From contig JACQVC010000156.1 in NCBI GenBank assembly GCA_016209995.1, positions 1 through 9,522 of the forward strand: a stretch of 9,522 nt of DNA, written 5' to 3'. The stretch is from Gemmatimonadota bacterium (lineage in GTDB: Bacteria; Gemmatimonadota; Gemmatimonadetes; Longimicrobiales; Gaopeijiaceae). This document shows, piece by piece, positions 1 to 6,833 of this stretch. The translations under genes were made by a program, and so were the position numbers. The first letter of the stretch is position 1; every line of letters begins with the position of its first letter. A model generated the notes under the pieces. That model ran no database searches. It worked only from the letters and a program-made list of their open reading frames with translations, and was not told where the DNA came from.

Positions 1-25
1 CCCACGCAACGAAACGTTGCGTGGG
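1..25. repeat. 11 bp perfect inverted repeat (possible terminator stem)
   Basis: The arms at 1-11 and 15-25 are perfect reverse complements around an AAA loop. The stem is GC-rich and could form a hairpin in RNA from either strand. It lies 127 nt beyond the stop of the minus-strand hydrolase gene, so it could end that transcript. No T-tract is visible on the minus-strand side because the window ends there, and none follows on the plus side. It could equally end a gene lying outside the window. Confidence 0.45.
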
Positions 26-28
26 GTA

Positions 29-126
29 GGGAGTCGCGGAGGACACGGAGAATTACTTCAATATTTCTCTCCTGCGCGACTCCCATCTATCCAGCGTTCC
101 TCTGCGTCCTCCGCGTCTCCGCGTGA
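29..126. repeat. Inverted-repeat element with GACGCAGAGGACAC-like units
   Basis: Arms of 10 bp at 29-38 and 75-84 are perfect reverse complements. Inside the left arm the sequence continues as a GGAGGACACGGAGAA-type unit. A second block at 97-126 carries the same kind of unit on the opposite strand, as short repeats of the form TCTGCGTCCTCCGCG. Similar units recur at 4362-4384 and 4431-4466. No open reading frame with gene-like features covers it. I infer a dispersed non-coding repeat, and I recall similar sequences scattered through genomes of several soil phyla. Its function is unknown. Confidence 0.5.
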
Positions 127-151
127 GCTGATGCAGTCAGACGACTCGTCA

Positions 152-1075
152 CTACCCGGGCGTCATGCCCTGGCGCAGCTGCTCGTTGAAGAACGCGATC
201 GTCCGCTGCTCGGCCAGCTTCGCCGCGGCCTGGTCGAAGCGCGGCGTCGTATCGTTGTGGAAGCCGTGATTCGTGCCCTCGTACATGTGCATCGTGTACT
301 TCTTGCCGGCGGCCTTCAGCGCCGCCTCGTAGGCGGGCCACCCGTCGTTGATGCGCGTGTCCAGGCTCGCGTAATGAATGAGCAGAGGCGCGTTGATCCT
401 AGGCACGTCCGCGGCCGGCGGCTGTCCGCCGTAGAACGGCACGCCGGCGGCCAGGTTGGGAAGGCGCGTCGCCAGGAAGTTCACCATGCCGCCTCCGAAG
501 CAGAAGCCGACGGCGCCCAGCCGCCCGGTGCTGTTCGGATGATTCATGAGGTAGTTCGCGGCGGCCACGAAATCCTCCCGGATCTTCGCGCCGTCGAGCT
601 GCCTCTGCATCTCGACGCCCCTCTCGTCCGTGCCGGGATAGCCGCCGAGCGGCGTCAGCGCGTCGGGCCCGAAGGCGAGGAAGTTGGCCACGGCCATGCG
701 CCGAACGACATCCTCGATGTAGGGGTTGAGACCGCGGTTCTCGTGGATGACCAGCACGGCGGGCAGCCGCCCGGTAGCGTTCGCCGGCCGCGCCATGAGC
801 CCCCGCATTCTCCCCGAGCCCTGCGGCGACTGGTACTCGACGTACTCCGTCCGGATGCGCGGATCGTTGGGCGGCACCTGCTGCGCCCACGCGTACGTCG
901 GACGCAGTGCCTCGAACATGGCGGCCGCGGTCATGCCGCCCACCGCGAACTTGGCCGCTTCGTCGAGGAACTGGCGCCGGTCGATGAGTCCGTGAACGTA
1001 CCTGTCGAACAGGTCGAGCACTTCCTGCGGGAAGTCGCTCGCCTTCAGCCGCTGCTTGACCGCTACGTGCGACAT
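152..1075 (-). CDS. Dienelactone hydrolase family protein, probably Tat-exported
   Basis: This 307-residue alpha/beta hydrolase belongs to the dienelactone hydrolase family, which cleaves lactone or ester bonds with a Cys-His-Asp triad. The expected residues are visible: Cys192 in the nucleophile elbow GFCFGG, Asp239 in SLDTRIN and His270 in TNHGFH, plus the family Glu112 in HENRG. Residues 33-64 look like a Tat signal: DRRQFL, a modest hydrophobic stretch, and an AWA cleavage site before QQ. The family core of about 230 residues follows. The ATG at 1075 was chosen because AGGAGG (minus strand, 1083-1088) sits 7 nt upstream. A longer in-frame start at 1240 lacks this and would run through the divergent intergenic region. 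The true substrate is unknown; many family members do not act on dienelactone. It is transcribed divergently from the amidohydrolase gene. Confidence 0.88.
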   Translation of the reverse strand: MSHVAVKQRLKASDFPQEVLDLFDRYVHGLIDRRQFLDEAAKFAVGGMTAAAMFEALRPTYAWAQQVPPNDPRIRTEYVEYQSPQGSGRMRGLMARPANATGRLPAVLVIHENRGLNPYIEDVVRRMAVANFLAFGPDALTPLGGYPGTDERGVEMQRQLDGAKIREDFVAAANYLMNHPNSTGRLGAVGFCFGGGMVNFLATRLPNLAAGVPFYGGQPPAADVPRINAPLLIHYASLDTRINDGWPAYEAALKAAGKKYTMHMYEGTNHGFHNDTTPRFDQAAAKLAEQRTIAFFNEQLRQGMTPG

Positions 1076-1082
1076 ATCCGTG

Positions 1083-1088
1083 CCTCCT
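1083..1088 (-). promoter_or_regulatory. Ribosome binding site for the dienelactone hydrolase gene
   Basis: On the minus strand this reads AGGAGG, 7 nt before the ATG at 1075. It decides the start against the upstream in-frame ATG at 1240. Confidence 0.75.
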
Positions 1089-1238
1089 CTTTCCTGGGGA
1101 TGCCTGGCTGGGCAGGCCCCGCCCGACATGCGGTGCAAGGTAAGCCGGCCGTTCGCGGGCCGCCACTGACACGCACGGGCGGCACTGGCGAATATCGCGA
1201 TCCGTGTCGATCTTGACCTGAAGGCACAACCCTGAGGC

Positions 1239-1245
1239 AAGGAGG
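1239..1245 (+). promoter_or_regulatory. Ribosome binding site for the amidohydrolase gene
   Basis: AAGGAGG lies 5 nt before a GTG start codon at 1251 and is the main reason for choosing that start. Confidence 0.75.
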
Positions 1246-1250
1246 CTCTC

Positions 1251-2963
1251 GTGGCTCGACGACCTCACCCGATCACGTTCGCCGCAGCGGCTGTGGCGGC
1301 GGTTCTGACGCTGGCCTGCACCCAAGGGGCTGGCGGGGCTCGCGGGCCGGGACAGGCCGGCACGTTCGATGTGATCATCCGCGGTGGCCGGATCATCGAT
1401 GGCACGGGCAACCCCTGGTTCCGCGGCGACATCGGCATCACGGGCGACCGCATCACCGGGGTCGGGCAGCTCGCCGAGGCCACCGCAGCCCGCGAGATCG
1501 ACGCCACCGGCCTGGTCGTGGCGCCGGGCTTCATCGATCTGCACACCCACTCCGACTCGCCGCTGCTCGAGGATGGCACGGCACAGAGCAAGGTGCGCCA
1601 GGGCGTGACCCTCGATCTGCTGGGAGAAGGTGGCAGCGTCGCACCGCGCGACGGGCTAGTCGATGAGGGTCAAGGCACCGAAGAGAGCTGGACGACGTTC
1701 ACCGGCTACTACGACCGGCTCCGCCAGAGCGGGATCGCCGTGAACGTGGCTTCGTACGTGGCGGCCAGCCAGGTCCGGCGCGTCGTTATGGGCTATGACA
1801 CGCAGCCCGCTTCGCCCGAGCAGCTCGAGGAGATGAAGCGGCTGGTCGCGCGCTCGATGGAAGAGGGGGCCATCGGGCTCGTGACGCGCTTCGAGAGCGG
1901 CGGCCCCGAGCATCCGGACGAGATCGTCGAGCTGGCGAAGGTCGTCGCATCGTACGGCGGCGTGTACGTCTCGCACGTCGGCAGCGAAGGGTTCCAGCAG
2001 GAGCGCGAGATCGACTTCGTCATCCGCGTGGCGGAGGAAGCCCGCATTCCCGCGCACATCTATCACTTCAAGATCCGCGCGCGTGACAACTGGGGCACGA
2101 TCGGCCGCTACATCGACCAGGTCGAGAGAGCACGCGCCCGCGGGCTGGACGTCACCGCGAATCAGTACCCGTACACCGCGATGTTCCACGGCTGGAGCGC
2201 GTTCTTCCCCATCTGGGCCCGCGAGGGAGGCCCGGAGGAGTTCGCGCGGCGACTCCAGGATCCCGCCGTGCGCGAGCGCATCCGGCAGGATCCCGACTTC
2301 ATCACCTGGGCGAAGGAGCACGGGTGGTGGGAAGGGATCGTCATGGCGCGCGCCCGCACGGAGCAGAACCGCAAGTATGAAGGCATGACCCTCGCCCAGA
2401 TCGCGCGCCAGCGCGGCGATCCGGACCCCGCCGTGACTTGCATCACGTTGATGGCCGAAGAGGGCGGTAACATCAGCGGCATCTTTCACACGATGTCGGA
2501 AGACGATGTGAGGCAGGTCATGCGCCTGCCGTGGGTCGCCATCGCGAGCGACGGCTCCGCCATCAACCTCGAGGCGCCCGGCGTGCCGCACCCACGCAAC
2601 TACTCGACCAACGTGCGCGTGCTCGGCCACTACGTCCGTGATGAAGGAGTGCTCACGCCCGAGGACGCCGTGCGGAAGATGACTTCGCTGCCGGCGCAGC
2701 TTCTCGGCCTGCGCGACCGCGGTCAGCTGCGCGAAGGATTCATCGCGGACGTTGTCGTGTACGATCCGGCTGCGGTGGCGGAGACGAACTCGTTCGAGCA
2801 GCCCAAGTCGTACGCGAAGGGTGTGCCGTTCGTGCTCGTGAACGGCCTCGTCGTGATCGACCATGGGGAGCACACCGGGGCGAGGCCCGGCCGACCCGTT
2901 CTGGGGCCGGGGTACAACCCGCAGACGGCGGGGGCCGGGAATCGACTGCGTGCATTGCAGTGA
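1251..2963 (+). CDS. Lipoprotein amidohydrolase, N-acyl-D-amino-acid deacylase family
   Basis: This 570-residue protein is a metal-dependent amidohydrolase of the D-aminoacylase group, enzymes that remove the acyl group from N-acyl-D-amino acids; substrate range varies widely. The GTG start is followed by a lipoprotein-type signal, basic residues then a hydrophobic run ending LTLAC, with Cys23 as the likely lipidated residue. It should therefore act in the periplasm or at a membrane surface. Family features in order: an N-terminal beta-sandwich segment (about 39-90), the metal motif GFIDLHTHSD (His98, His100), GVTLDLLGEGG (Glu126), SHVGSEG (His242), HIYHFK (His272) and IASDGSA (Asp434). A C-terminal segment follows with GFIADVVVYDP near 496-506. 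Classical D-aminoacylases have Cys (GNCG) where this one has Glu126, so the metal site belongs to the Glu-containing branch or is altered. The length fits the family. It appears to be a single transcription unit. Confidence 0.88.
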   Translation: MARRPHPITFAAAAVAAVLTLACTQGAGGARGPGQAGTFDVIIRGGRIIDGTGNPWFRGDIGITGDRITGVGQLAEATAAREIDATGLVVAPGFIDLHTHSDSPLLEDGTAQSKVRQGVTLDLLGEGGSVAPRDGLVDEGQGTEESWTTFTGYYDRLRQSGIAVNVASYVAASQVRRVVMGYDTQPASPEQLEEMKRLVARSMEEGAIGLVTRFESGGPEHPDEIVELAKVVASYGGVYVSHVGSEGFQQEREIDFVIRVAEEARIPAHIYHFKIRARDNWGTIGRYIDQVERARARGLDVTANQYPYTAMFHGWSAFFPIWAREGGPEEFARRLQDPAVRERIRQDPDFITWAKEHGWWEGIVMARARTEQNRKYEGMTLAQIARQRGDPDPAVTCITLMAEEGGNISGIFHTMSEDDVRQVMRLPWVAIASDGSAINLEAPGVPHPRNYSTNVRVLGHYVRDEGVLTPEDAVRKMTSLPAQLLGLRDRGQLREGFIADVVVYDPAAVAETNSFEQPKSYAKGVPFVLVNGLVVIDHGEHTGARPGRPVLGPGYNPQTAGAGNRLRALQ

Positions 2964-3014
2964 GTGCGGACTGGCGCGTCTTCCCGCAGCCCATACCCGC
3001 TCCGGCGACGGCCC

Positions 3015-3035
3015 GCGCAAGCGGCGCCGCTGCGC
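3015..3035. repeat. GC-rich inverted repeat downstream of the amidohydrolase
   Basis: GCGC-A-AGCGGC at 3015-3025 pairs with GCCGCTGCGC at 3026-3035, with one bulged A. It lies about 50 nt after the amidohydrolase stop. A hairpin is possible once the central bases open as a loop, but no T-tract follows, so a terminator role is only weakly supported. The rest of 2964-3203 shows no gene. Confidence 0.3.
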
Positions 3036-3109
3036 TCCCGGCCTTGCCGTAGTCTGTTAACTGAGTTTCAGAATCAGTGTCAGGAAACCGCAGGTACGCA
3101 ACAGTATGC

Positions 3110-3139
3110 TTGAATTTTGGCGTTCGCCCTGCATATGGT
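3110..3139 (+). promoter_or_regulatory. Candidate sigma-70-like promoter for the double-VOC gene
   Basis: TTGAAT (3110-3115) and TATGGT (3134-3139) are separated by 18 nt, inside the most AT-rich stretch of the spacer. Transcription would begin near 3146, about 58 nt before the start codon. The match is moderate and was judged by eye. Confidence 0.3.
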
Positions 3140-3192
3140 GTGCGGACGCGCACCCACGCTAGGGAGTGGAGCTCGTAACCACCGGACCGCTC

Positions 3193-3197
3193 GGAGG
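3193..3197 (+). promoter_or_regulatory. Ribosome binding site for the double-VOC gene
   Basis: GGAGG lies 6 nt before the ATG at 3204. It supports this start over an in-frame ATG at 3117, which would overlap the candidate promoter and place non-signal sequence before the Tat motif. Confidence 0.7.
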
Positions 3198-3203
3198 ACC
3201 GCC

Positions 3204-4205
3204 ATGGATTCCAAGATTACCAAGCTGCTCAACGACTTAGGGGACGAACAGCTCAGCCGCCGCCAGCTCCTCAAGGGGTTTGCGCTCGCGGCGGTGGCGG
3301 CGCCCGCGGCTGCGGTCGCGCGACCTGCCGCAGGCGCGCTCAGCAACGGATCCGCGCCCTGGCGGACGGTCTATCTGGACCACATCTCCTATGCAGTCGC
3401 CGACCACAAGAGGAGCGCTGATTTCTACGCGAGCCTGATGGGTTGGCAGAGGCGCGGCGGCAACACCAACCCTCAGGCGACTCAGACGAGCCTCAGCATC
3501 GGCGACGTCGGCGGCATCATCATCCGCAACAACCGGCAGGCGGGACCAGCCGCCCCGGCGAGGGAGGGACGCCCGCCGCTGACCGGCGTCATCAACCACA
3601 TCTCGTGGGGCGTCGAGCCGTGGGACACCGAGGCCGCCCGCGCGGAGCTGACTCGTCGCGGGCTGAACCCTCGCGAGGACTTCCAGGGCGACTCGTTCCG
3701 CAGCTTCCACGTGCTCGATCCCGATGGCTGGGACCTCCAGATCAGTAACGTGACCCGCGCCCGGGCAGCCCAGGGGAACGGCGCCTCAGCCCCCATGAGC
3801 ACGCCGGCCGCGCCCTGGAAGACCGTGTGGCTGGACCATATCTCGTACGCGGTTGCCGACTACAAGAGGAGCGTCGACTTCTACGCGGACCTGATGGGGT
3901 GGGAAGTCGAGAATGACAACGGGAACACGCAGGCGACCCTGAAGATCGGCAACATCGGCGGCATCATCATTCGCAATAACCGGCAGGGCACGACGCCCCA
4001 GATGAGAGAAGGGCGCCCGCCGCTGACCGGCGTGATCAACCACATCTCGTGGGGCATCCAGCCGTGGGACACCGAGCGCGTGAAGGCGGAGCTGACTCGC
4101 CGCACGCTGAATCCCAGAGACGACATGGTCGGCGATGACTTCAAGAGCTACCATGTCCTCGATCCGGACGGGTGGGATCTCCAGATCAGCAATCAGACGA
4201 GCTGA
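3204..4205 (+). CDS. Tat-exported protein with two tandem VOC (glyoxalase-like) domains
   Basis: The 333-residue product opens with a near-ideal Tat signal: SRRQLLK at 18-24, then an Ala-rich hydrophobic run to about 42. Two vicinal-oxygen-chelate domains follow, roughly 52-182 and 203-331, about 70% identical to each other by eye. Each has LDHISYAVAD, GGIIIRNNRQ, PPLTGVINHISWG and HVLDPDGWDLQISN. Putative metal ligands are His60, His132 and Gln179 in the first domain and His212, His280 and Gln327 in the second. The last position is usually Glu in this superfamily; Gln is known as a ligand at another site in glyoxalase I. VOC proteins include glyoxalases, extradiol dioxygenases and antibiotic-binding proteins, and this sequence does not settle which. 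Export makes a cytoplasmic methylglyoxal role unlikely. No obvious partner gene is adjacent, and it is probably monocistronic. Confidence 0.85.
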   Translation: MDSKITKLLNDLGDEQLSRRQLLKGFALAAVAAPAAAVARPAAGALSNGSAPWRTVYLDHISYAVADHKRSADFYASLMGWQRRGGNTNPQATQTSLSIGDVGGIIIRNNRQAGPAAPAREGRPPLTGVINHISWGVEPWDTEAARAELTRRGLNPREDFQGDSFRSFHVLDPDGWDLQISNVTRARAAQGNGASAPMSTPAAPWKTVWLDHISYAVADYKRSVDFYADLMGWEVENDNGNTQATLKIGNIGGIIIRNNRQGTTPQMREGRPPLTGVINHISWGIQPWDTERVKAELTRRTLNPRDDMVGDDFKSYHVLDPDGWDLQISNQTS

Positions 4206-4266
4206 GACCGAGATTCGGGGTGCCAAGCGACGCGCCGTGATGACGCGGCGTTGTGCGAAGGAGTGG

Positions 4267-4301
4267 AAGGACTGCCCGGCCTCACTGGCCGGGCAGTCCT
4301 T
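4267..4301 (+). terminator. Strong hairpin, probable terminator of the double-VOC gene
   Basis: The arms 4267-4281 and 4287-4301 form a perfect 15 bp stem around a 5 nt loop (TCACT). It starts 62 nt after the VOC stop codon. The tail is only TTGTT-like, so it is not an ideal intrinsic terminator. The stem is AA at the 5' base and TT at the 3' base, and could work in both directions. Confidence 0.6.
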
Positions 4302-4315
4302 GTTGGTACACCGAG

Positions 4316-4343
4316 CGTCATTGCGGGGAATGCCGGAATCCAG
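4316..4343. repeat. Dispersed intergenic repeat-like element
   Basis: On the minus strand this begins CTGGATTCC and ends AATGACG. These are the same ends as a palindromic intergenic repeat I recall from many proteobacterial genomes. The inner part can form an imperfect 7 bp hairpin (ATTCCGG with CCGCAAT, one mismatch). Identification rests on recall of the end sequences and is tentative. Confidence 0.35.
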
Positions 4344-4361
4344 AGTTCCGCTTGTTCAGCT

Positions 4362-4466
4362 CGTGTCCTCTGCGTCTTCGGTGCCATTGACCGCACGCCG
4401 ATCCGCACAGCATCCTACAGCAGTCGCGCCGTGCCCCGTGTCCTTTCGCCCATGTCCTCTGCGTCC
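4362..4466. repeat. Fragments of GACGCAGAGGACAC-type repeats
   Basis: Minus-strand units GACGCAGAGGACACG (within 4362-4384) and GACGCAGAGGACATG followed by AAAGGACACGGGG (within 4431-4466) match the unit seen at 29-126. Between them lies unique sequence. They appear to be degenerate copies of one intergenic repeat family. Confidence 0.45.
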
Positions 4467-4586
4467 GGCTGGGTTCGGGTCACGGCGAAGTCTTGTCAGC
4501 GCCGGGGGATCACATTCTGGACAGCGCATGCTCACAGACGTTTCCATCGCGTGCCACGGGCTTGTAAGCATTCGGGCGCGGCGAGC

Positions 4587-6833
4587 ATGAGCGCCACCGC
4601 GTTTATCGTTGCCGCCGGCCGAGAGGCCCGGCGATCGCGGGTGGCGTTGCTCGCCGCCCTCGCGCTCGTCGCCGGCATCAGTCTCACCTCCGCGCCTCGC
4701 CTGTGCGCGCAGAGTGTGAGCGGAATCCCCCTGGATTTGCTCTGGCAAGCCATGCCCCAGGCCGCGCGCTTCGCGGAGAAGCAGGGCGATCCTCCGGTCA
4801 TGCGGGCGTTCGCGCCCGATGCGGCGACCGGCAAGGAAGCCCTCGTCGGCTACGTCTTCGTCACCTCCGACCTGCCGCCCGAGATCCCGGGATATACGGC
4901 GCCCATCGAGGTGCTCGCGGGGATGGACCTTCAGGGCAAGCTCACGGGCGCCGTCATAATCCGGTACATCGAGTCGCTGCAGAACTCGCGCGGCGACTTC
5001 CTCCGCCGTCCCGGGTTCCAGGAGCAGTTCGCCGGCAAGCACCTCGCCGATCCGTTCACCGTGCGGCGCGATGTGGACGGGATCTCCGGCGCCACGATCA
5101 GCGTGGCGGCCATGTCGCGCGGTATCCGCAACGCGGCCCGGCGGGTGGCAGCCGCATACCTCGTGCGACGCGCGACTGGCGCGGCGCCCGTCTGGGCCGG
5201 GACCGTCAGCGTCGAGGAGCTGGGGCAGCTCTCGTGGGCGGACATGCTCGTGCGCGGACTCGCGCAGCAGATCCTCGCCACGGATGAGCGCGGCGAGACC
5301 ATGATGGAGATCTCGCTCGCCTACTTGCGCAACGACAGCGTCGGTGAGGCCGTGCTGGGCCCGAAGTTGTACGCGGACGCGATCGCGAAAGCAGGCGCGC
5401 GCGCGCAAGAAGATCACCACCTGCTGCTGGGCCTGGACGGAGCGTACGCGGCGCTGTTCGCGGCGCGCACGCTCAAGCTCGTGCAAGGCACGGACACGCT
5501 GGTCTTCGTGGACAACGACGCGGTGATGGCAGGCACGCCCACGGAGGGGAAGCTGCGGGACCAGGTCTGGCGCGTGGGTCTGCTGCTCGTCGACAGCGCC
5601 GTGGACATGAGGCGGCCCTTCCAGATCACGTTCCAGCGGCAGGATCTCGGACCCGTAACGCTCGAGTACGCGGGTGAGCCTCGGGTCGTGGCTGCCGCGC
5701 CCGCGCGGGCGCCGCGTGAGCCCGCGGCAAGGGACTCCACAGCGGCCGCAGCGGCGGCGGCTCCGGCTAACGGAAGCACGGCAGCCGCGCAGCCGGCCGT
5801 AAGTCCCGCCTCTGCGTCGGCCGCGGGCGCGGGCGCGGCGGGCACACCCGGGGGGACCGAGACGCTCGCCGACGTGGCGCCCACGGATTCGGCGCTCGCG
5901 CAGCTCGAGCCGATGATCGATGCCGCGGACGCGCTCGGCTTCGCCGAAGCAGAAGACGAGTCCGTGCTCGCGCGCACGCTGGCTCAGACTTCCTGGGCGC
6001 GCGTCGGCCTGCTGCTCGTGCTGCTCGCGCTCGTGACCGCCGCATTCGTGGCCAAGGAGCGCGCGGCGCTGCGCTGGGCGGTGCTCACCGCCACGTTCCT
6101 CTATCTCGGCTTCGGGGGCGGCGGCTTCCTGTCGGTCTCGCACATCACGAGCGCGATTTCGGTGGGGCCGGGAGTGTTTCTCACCGACATTCCGCTCCTG
6201 CTGCTCGTTTCGTTCACGGTCGTGACGTTGCTCTTCTGGGGGCGTGTGTTCTGTGGCTTTCTCTGCCCGTTCGGCGCGCTGCAGGATTTCCTCGAGCGCG
6301 TCGTGCCCAAGCGTTTCCGCCGGCACCTGCCGCAGCCGATCCACGAGCGCGCGCTGCTCGTGAAGTACGGTGTGCTGGCCCTCGTGGTGATTCCGGTCGC
6401 CGCGGGCATCCACGTCAGCCTATTCCAGTATTTCGAGCCGTTCGGGACCGTGTTCTTCCTGAGCCCATCCGTCCTCCTCTGGGCCATCGCGATCGGCATC
6501 CTCGGCGCTGCGGCCATCGTGCCGCGCTTCTACTGCCGCTACATGTGTCCGCTCGGCGCCGCGCTCGCGCTGGGCTCGCTGCTCTCGCCGTTCCGCATCC
6601 GGCGAGTCGACGCCTGCAGCGTCTGCAAGGTCTGCGAGCACCACTGCCCCACGGGCGCAATCCGCGGGCCGGACATCGATTTCAAGGAGTGCGTGCGCTG
6701 CAATATCTGCGAGGCCAAGCTCAGCGAGCGGGCCGGCGTGTGTAAGCACGACTGGGAGGAGGTCCGCTACAGGCTCGTGCTGCTGAAAGATCATCGCGCG
6801 CGGCAGCGGCTGGGAGTCGCCGATGCCCGCTGA
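4587..6833 (+). CDS. NosR/NirI-like membrane flavoprotein and polyferredoxin (FMN-binding)
   Basis: This 748-residue protein has the whole NosR plan, and NosR proteins are of similar length. In order: a signal peptide (18-41, ending LCA), a periplasmic FMN-binding domain (about 85-190) with the covalent flavin motif DGISGAT (164-170, Thr170 the expected FMN acceptor), a second periplasmic domain (about 205-350), and an Ala/Pro-rich linker (about 368-422). About five membrane segments follow, near 470-488, 495-516, 530-552, 591-611 and 626-646. They carry two CxxxCP motifs (Cys556/560 and Cys650/654). The C-terminus is a cytoplasmic ferredoxin domain: a canonical CxxCxxCxxxCP (677, 680, 683, 687) and a second set at 702, 705, 708 and 719. 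NosR passes electrons across the membrane and supports nitrous oxide reductase; here the acceptor is unknown, since no nosZ is seen. The ATG at 4587 was chosen for the signal peptide just behind it; the ribosome site is weak. It overlaps the ApbE gene. Confidence 0.87.
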   Translation: MSATAFIVAAGREARRSRVALLAALALVAGISLTSAPRLCAQSVSGIPLDLLWQAMPQAARFAEKQGDPPVMRAFAPDAATGKEALVGYVFVTSDLPPEIPGYTAPIEVLAGMDLQGKLTGAVIIRYIESLQNSRGDFLRRPGFQEQFAGKHLADPFTVRRDVDGISGATISVAAMSRGIRNAARRVAAAYLVRRATGAAPVWAGTVSVEELGQLSWADMLVRGLAQQILATDERGETMMEISLAYLRNDSVGEAVLGPKLYADAIAKAGARAQEDHHLLLGLDGAYAALFAARTLKLVQGTDTLVFVDNDAVMAGTPTEGKLRDQVWRVGLLLVDSAVDMRRPFQITFQRQDLGPVTLEYAGEPRVVAAAPARAPREPAARDSTAAAAAAAPANGSTAAAQPAVSPASASAAGAGAAGTPGGTETLADVAPTDSALAQLEPMIDAADALGFAEAEDESVLARTLAQTSWARVGLLLVLLALVTAAFVAKERAALRWAVLTATFLYLGFGGGGFLSVSHITSAISVGPGVFLTDIPLLLLVSFTVVTLLFWGRVFCGFLCPFGALQDFLERVVPKRFRRHLPQPIHERALLVKYGVLALVVIPVAAGIHVSLFQYFEPFGTVFFLSPSVLLWAIAIGILGAAAIVPRFYCRYMCPLGAALALGSLLSPFRIRRVDACSVCKVCEHHCPTGAIRGPDIDFKECVRCNICEAKLSERAGVCKHDWEEVRYRLVLLKDHRARQRLGVADAR
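6812..6816 (+). promoter_or_regulatory. Ribosome binding site for apbE inside the NosR-like gene
   Basis: GGGAG lies 6 nt before the ATG at 6823, within the last codons of the upstream gene. This arrangement suggests coupled translation of the two proteins. Confidence 0.5.

Larger units (their letters stand above)
1076..1250. promoter_or_regulatory. Divergent intergenic region, presumed to hold two promoters
   Basis: The two flanking genes start in opposite directions, so both promoters should lie in these 175 bp. I see no convincing -35/-10 pair for either gene. A small imperfect hairpin (GCCTG at 1102-1106 with CAGGC at 1113-1117) lies in the presumed leader of the minus-strand gene. A short palindrome ATCGCGAT is at 1194-1201. 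Neither can be tied to a regulator. Confidence 0.4.
4206..4586. other. 381 bp intergenic stretch with a terminator-like hairpin and dispersed repeats
   Basis: One frame stays open from 4251 into the NosR-like gene, but that part runs through the hairpin and the repeat fragments and does not resemble the protein family, so I treat it as non-coding. Contents in order: a 15 bp hairpin (4267-4301), a CGTCATT...GGAATCCAG-type element (4316-4343), and two blocks of TCCTCTGCGTC-like repeats (4362-4384 and 4431-4466). From 4467 to 4586 I see no recognisable element except the presumed leader of the next gene. No clear promoter was found. Confidence 0.6.

Noticed and set aside
17..1216. Long plus-strand open frame opposite the dienelactone hydrolase
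   Set aside because: It has no recognisable domain and an Arg-rich shadow composition; the minus strand has the full catalytic triad.
1076..1240. Longer N-terminus for the dienelactone hydrolase
   Set aside because: The ATG at 1240 lacks a good ribosome site and would use up almost the whole divergent promoter region; AGGAGG before 1075 is far better.
3117..3203. Earlier ATG for the double-VOC protein
   Set aside because: It overlaps the candidate promoter and precedes the Tat motif with unrelated residues; GGAGG supports 3204.
4266..4302. CRISPR-like or riboswitch-like structure
   Set aside because: There is a single hairpin with no regularly spaced repeats and no recognisable aptamer core; a terminator or repeat element explains it better.
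4251..4586. In-frame upstream extension of the NosR-like gene
   Set aside because: The frame is open, but it runs through the 15 bp hairpin and the repeat fragments, has no family resemblance, and would put 112 residues before the signal peptide.
4356..6413. Long minus-strand open frame opposite the NosR-like gene
   Set aside because: It is a high-GC shadow frame, rich in Arg, Gly and His, with no domain pattern, while the plus strand has clear family motifs.
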